The notes under the pieces are model-generated. The model was given only the letters and a program-made list of their open reading frames with translations. It searched no databases and had not been told where the DNA came from. 58,612 bases of DNA from contig NZ_LMFB01000001.1 in assembly GCF_001426685.1 (NCBI RefSeq), positions 126,134-184,745 on the forward strand, given 5' to 3'. Shown here piece after piece: positions 57,197-58,612 of the stretch (positions are counted from its first letter, which is position 1; every line of letters begins with the position of its first letter). This stretch comes from Rhizobium sp. Root483D2. Its GTDB lineage: Bacteria > Pseudomonadota > Alphaproteobacteria > Rhizobiales > Rhizobiaceae. The position numbers and the translations under genes are program-made.

Positions 57197-58177
57197 TTAC
57201 TGCTGGAACAGGCGCAGGATGTTTTCAGAGTTGGTATTGGCGATCGACAGGGCCTGGACGCCGAGCTGCTGCTGCGTCTGAAGCGCCTTGAGGCGGGTCG
57301 ATTCCTCGTTCATGTCCGCATCCACCAGGCGGCCGACGCCCTTGTCGATCACGTCCATCAGATTGGCGACGAAGTTTTCCTGCATGTCGATGCGGCTGGT
57401 GATGGCGCCGAGCGTTGAGGCGGCATCGGTCAGGCTGCTCAGCATGGCGTCAACGGCGCTGATCATGCCGTCAATGTCATTGTCGCTCGTGGCTGTGGTC
57501 AGGGTCACCAGCTTCGAGTTCGTTGGCGCGGTGCCGCCTTCAGCGAGGAGGAGATGGTAGGTCGCGTTTGCAGTGCCGGTGGCGGATGCCGTGCCGACCG
57601 GCTGGGACACCTTGACGGCCTTGGTCAACTGGCCGAGCGAGGCGTTCTTGGTATCGATCAGGATCGATGCAGCCGTGTTGTAGTCCAGGGTCGAAACGGA
57701 CACGTTGCCGCTGGTCGAACGGTTAAAGGAGGCCACGACCGATTTGGTGCCGGCCGGCGTGGTGCTGTCATTGTAGAGCCAGTTCTCGCCCGAGAAGGAG
57801 GCGGATTCTGCGGCGGATGCCAGCTGGTTCTTCAGCTCGCTCAGTTCCTTGTTGATCTTGGTCTTGTCGACACCCGGTTCGCGCGCGGCGACCAGCTTGG
57901 CCTTGATCTCGGAGACGACATCGATGGCCGAGCTCATACCGGCATAGGACGTATCGATCTTTGCCGCACCCAGTCCGAGTGCATCCTGCACCGTTGAAAG
58001 GGCCGCATTGTCCGAACGCATGGTGGTCGCGATAGACCAGTAGGCGGCGTTGTCCGCTGCCGTTTCGACGCGGTAGCCGGAGGAAATGCGGTTTTGCACT
58101 TCTTCCATATTTGAATTGATGGAACGCAAAGTTTGAAGGGCGGCCATAGCCGCCGAATTGGTCAAAATGCTGGTCAT
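57197..58177 (-). CDS. flaC: Flagellin
   Basis: This 326-residue filament subunit has a typical flagellin N terminus (ILTNSAAMAALQTLRSINSNMEEVQNRISSGYRV) and a C-terminal coil ([35 protein letters not shown]), with a short variable middle. The ATG at 58177 is used; an in-frame start at 58213 is unlikely. Position next to the motB unit matches flaC of Agrobacterium and Sinorhizobium; the letter is by synteny only. Two CtrA-type boxes lie upstream. Translation is probably tuned by FlbT/FlaF. Confidence 0.9.
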   Translation of the reverse strand: MTSILTNSAAMAALQTLRSINSNMEEVQNRISSGYRVETAADNAAYWSIATTMRSDNAALSTVQDALGLGAAKIDTSYAGMSSAIDVVSEIKAKLVAAREPGVDKTKINKELSELKNQLASAAESASFSGENWLYNDSTTPAGTKSVVASFNRSTSGNVSVSTLDYNTAASILIDTKNASLGQLTKAVKVSQPVGTASATGTANATYHLLLAEGGTAPTNSKLVTLTTATSDNDIDGMISAVDAMLSSLTDAASTLGAITSRIDMQENFVANLMDVIDKGVGRLVDADMNEESTRLKALQTQQQLGVQALSIANTNSENILRLFQQ

Positions 58178-58291
58178 TTGGTCATTGCCCCAGTTTGATT
58201 TTAAACGGAACATTCCGGGTGATGACCGGCAGCGACGGGACCAGCGTCATGCAAACTGCCCTATGTTTAGCCCAAGGACAGCCTATCGCTC

Positions 58292-58332
58292 TTAACGAAC
58301 ACTTAACAACGGTATGGTTAACAAATCCTTAA
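58292..58332. promoter_or_regulatory. Two CtrA-type boxes and a direct repeat upstream of flagellin
   Basis: Exact TTAA-N7-TTAA motifs lie at 58292-58306 (followed by C, the full consensus) and at 58318-58332. They lie 115-155 bases upstream of the flagellin start. A short direct repeat (AAGTGCGT at 58331-58338 and 58343-58350) overlaps the second box and could be an activator site. Confidence 0.6.
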
Positions 58333-58421
58333 GTGCGTTAGCAAGTGCGTAATAAAAATGAACGAAAATAAATCTTCGTTGCGCGATCGTTAATGGCGGC
58401 TGGACCAGACCTGCGCACATG

Positions 58422-58450
58422 AAAAAACCGCGCCCTTTGCGGGGCGCGGT
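58422..58450 (-). terminator. Terminator of the upstream flagellin gene
   Basis: A 9-bp stem (ACCGCGCCC at 58427-58435 with GGGCGCGGT at 58442-58450) is followed on the minus strand by a run of six T. It lies 65 bases past the stop of the partial flagellin gene, so that gene forms its own transcript. Confidence 0.85.
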
Positions 58451-58515
58451 CCTTGGAATAAACGGCTGACTGATGAAGAAACCGGCCAGCCGCGAACGCG
58501 TCCTGCCTGTTCCGA

Positions 58516-58612
58516 TTAACGGAAGAGCGAGAGGATGGTTTCCGAGTTGGAGTTGGCGATCGAGAGCGCCTGGATGCCGAGCTGCTGCTGTGTCTGCAGA
58601 GCCTTGAGGCGG
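58516..58612 (-). CDS. Flagellin, C-terminal end only (cut by the window)
   Basis: The last 31 residues of a second flagellin are present, ending in [12 protein letters not shown] before TAA at 58516-58518. The rest lies beyond the window. Its end is nearly identical to that of the neighbouring flagellin through the [16 protein letters not shown] stretch, so the two are paralogues from a tandem array. Confidence 0.9.
   Translation of the reverse strand, partial: RLKALQTQQQLGIQALSIANSNSETILSLFR

Noticed and set aside
56919..57281. 120-residue plus-strand frame in the gap after flagellin
   Set aside because: It has no ribosome site or known motif and runs into the flagellin 3' end antisense.

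Overview
The window looks like chromosomal DNA of a member of the Rhizobiaceae (Agrobacterium/Rhizobium/Sinorhizobium type). The sequence-based reasons are the rhizobial motility genes motC, rem, flaF/flbT and a FliL-like motF, the aglEFGAK alpha-glucoside operon with a LacI-type aglR, the zwf-pgl-edd Entner-Doudoroff block, and GC-rich rhizobial palindromic repeats. No rRNA, tRNA, CRISPR array, prophage or intact insertion sequence was seen. Species cannot be fixed from the sequence alone.

Layout. 1-4.2 kb (minus strand): putrescine ABC transporter potFGHI, with a terminator-like hairpin between potF and potG. 4.5-10.2 kb: a fatty acid desaturase; an XRE/ScfR-type regulator divergent from isocitrate lyase aceA, with a control region full of TTTACA/TGTAAA boxes; a 150-bp palindromic MITE-like element; a small protein gene; a LysR regulator with a dyad in front of it. 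10.2-14.7 kb: a large chemoreceptor, a 51-residue membrane protein and an HI0933-type flavoprotein. 14.8-17.6 kb: a puuA-puuB-like pair that fits catabolism of the polyamine imported by potFGHI. 17.7-21.9 kb: zwf, pgl, edd. 22.0-23.1 kb: a vapBC-like module with a very short antitoxin and a PilZ-like protein. 23.2-31.1 kb: aglK, aglA, aglG, aglF, aglE (minus) and aglR (plus) around two near-identical operator palindromes. 31.1-32.0 kb: folD.

32.3-40.0 kb is a compact surface-polysaccharide island: a Wzz-type co-polymerase without kinase domain, a Wzx-like flippase, a DUF6492-like protein, a WecG/TagA-type transferase, a GT4 and a GT2. It sits directly beside the flagellar cluster and has no polymerase, initiating transferase or outer-membrane exporter in the window. 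The gene set resembles holdfast or unipolar-adhesin pathways, but this is inference.

40.0-58.6 kb is a flagellar block on the minus strand. In transcription order it holds a partial flagellin, a full flagellin, a FliH-like gene, motB, motC, fliK, a lytic transglycosylase, rem, flgE, flgK, flgL, flaF, flbT, flgD, fliQ, flhA, fliR, a FliJ-like gene, flgJ, a FlgN-like gene and motF. Four exact TTAA-N7-TTAA motifs (the CtrA-box pattern) occur in the window regions examined: two upstream of rem and two upstream of the full flagellin. This suggests cell-cycle control at two levels of the motility hierarchy.
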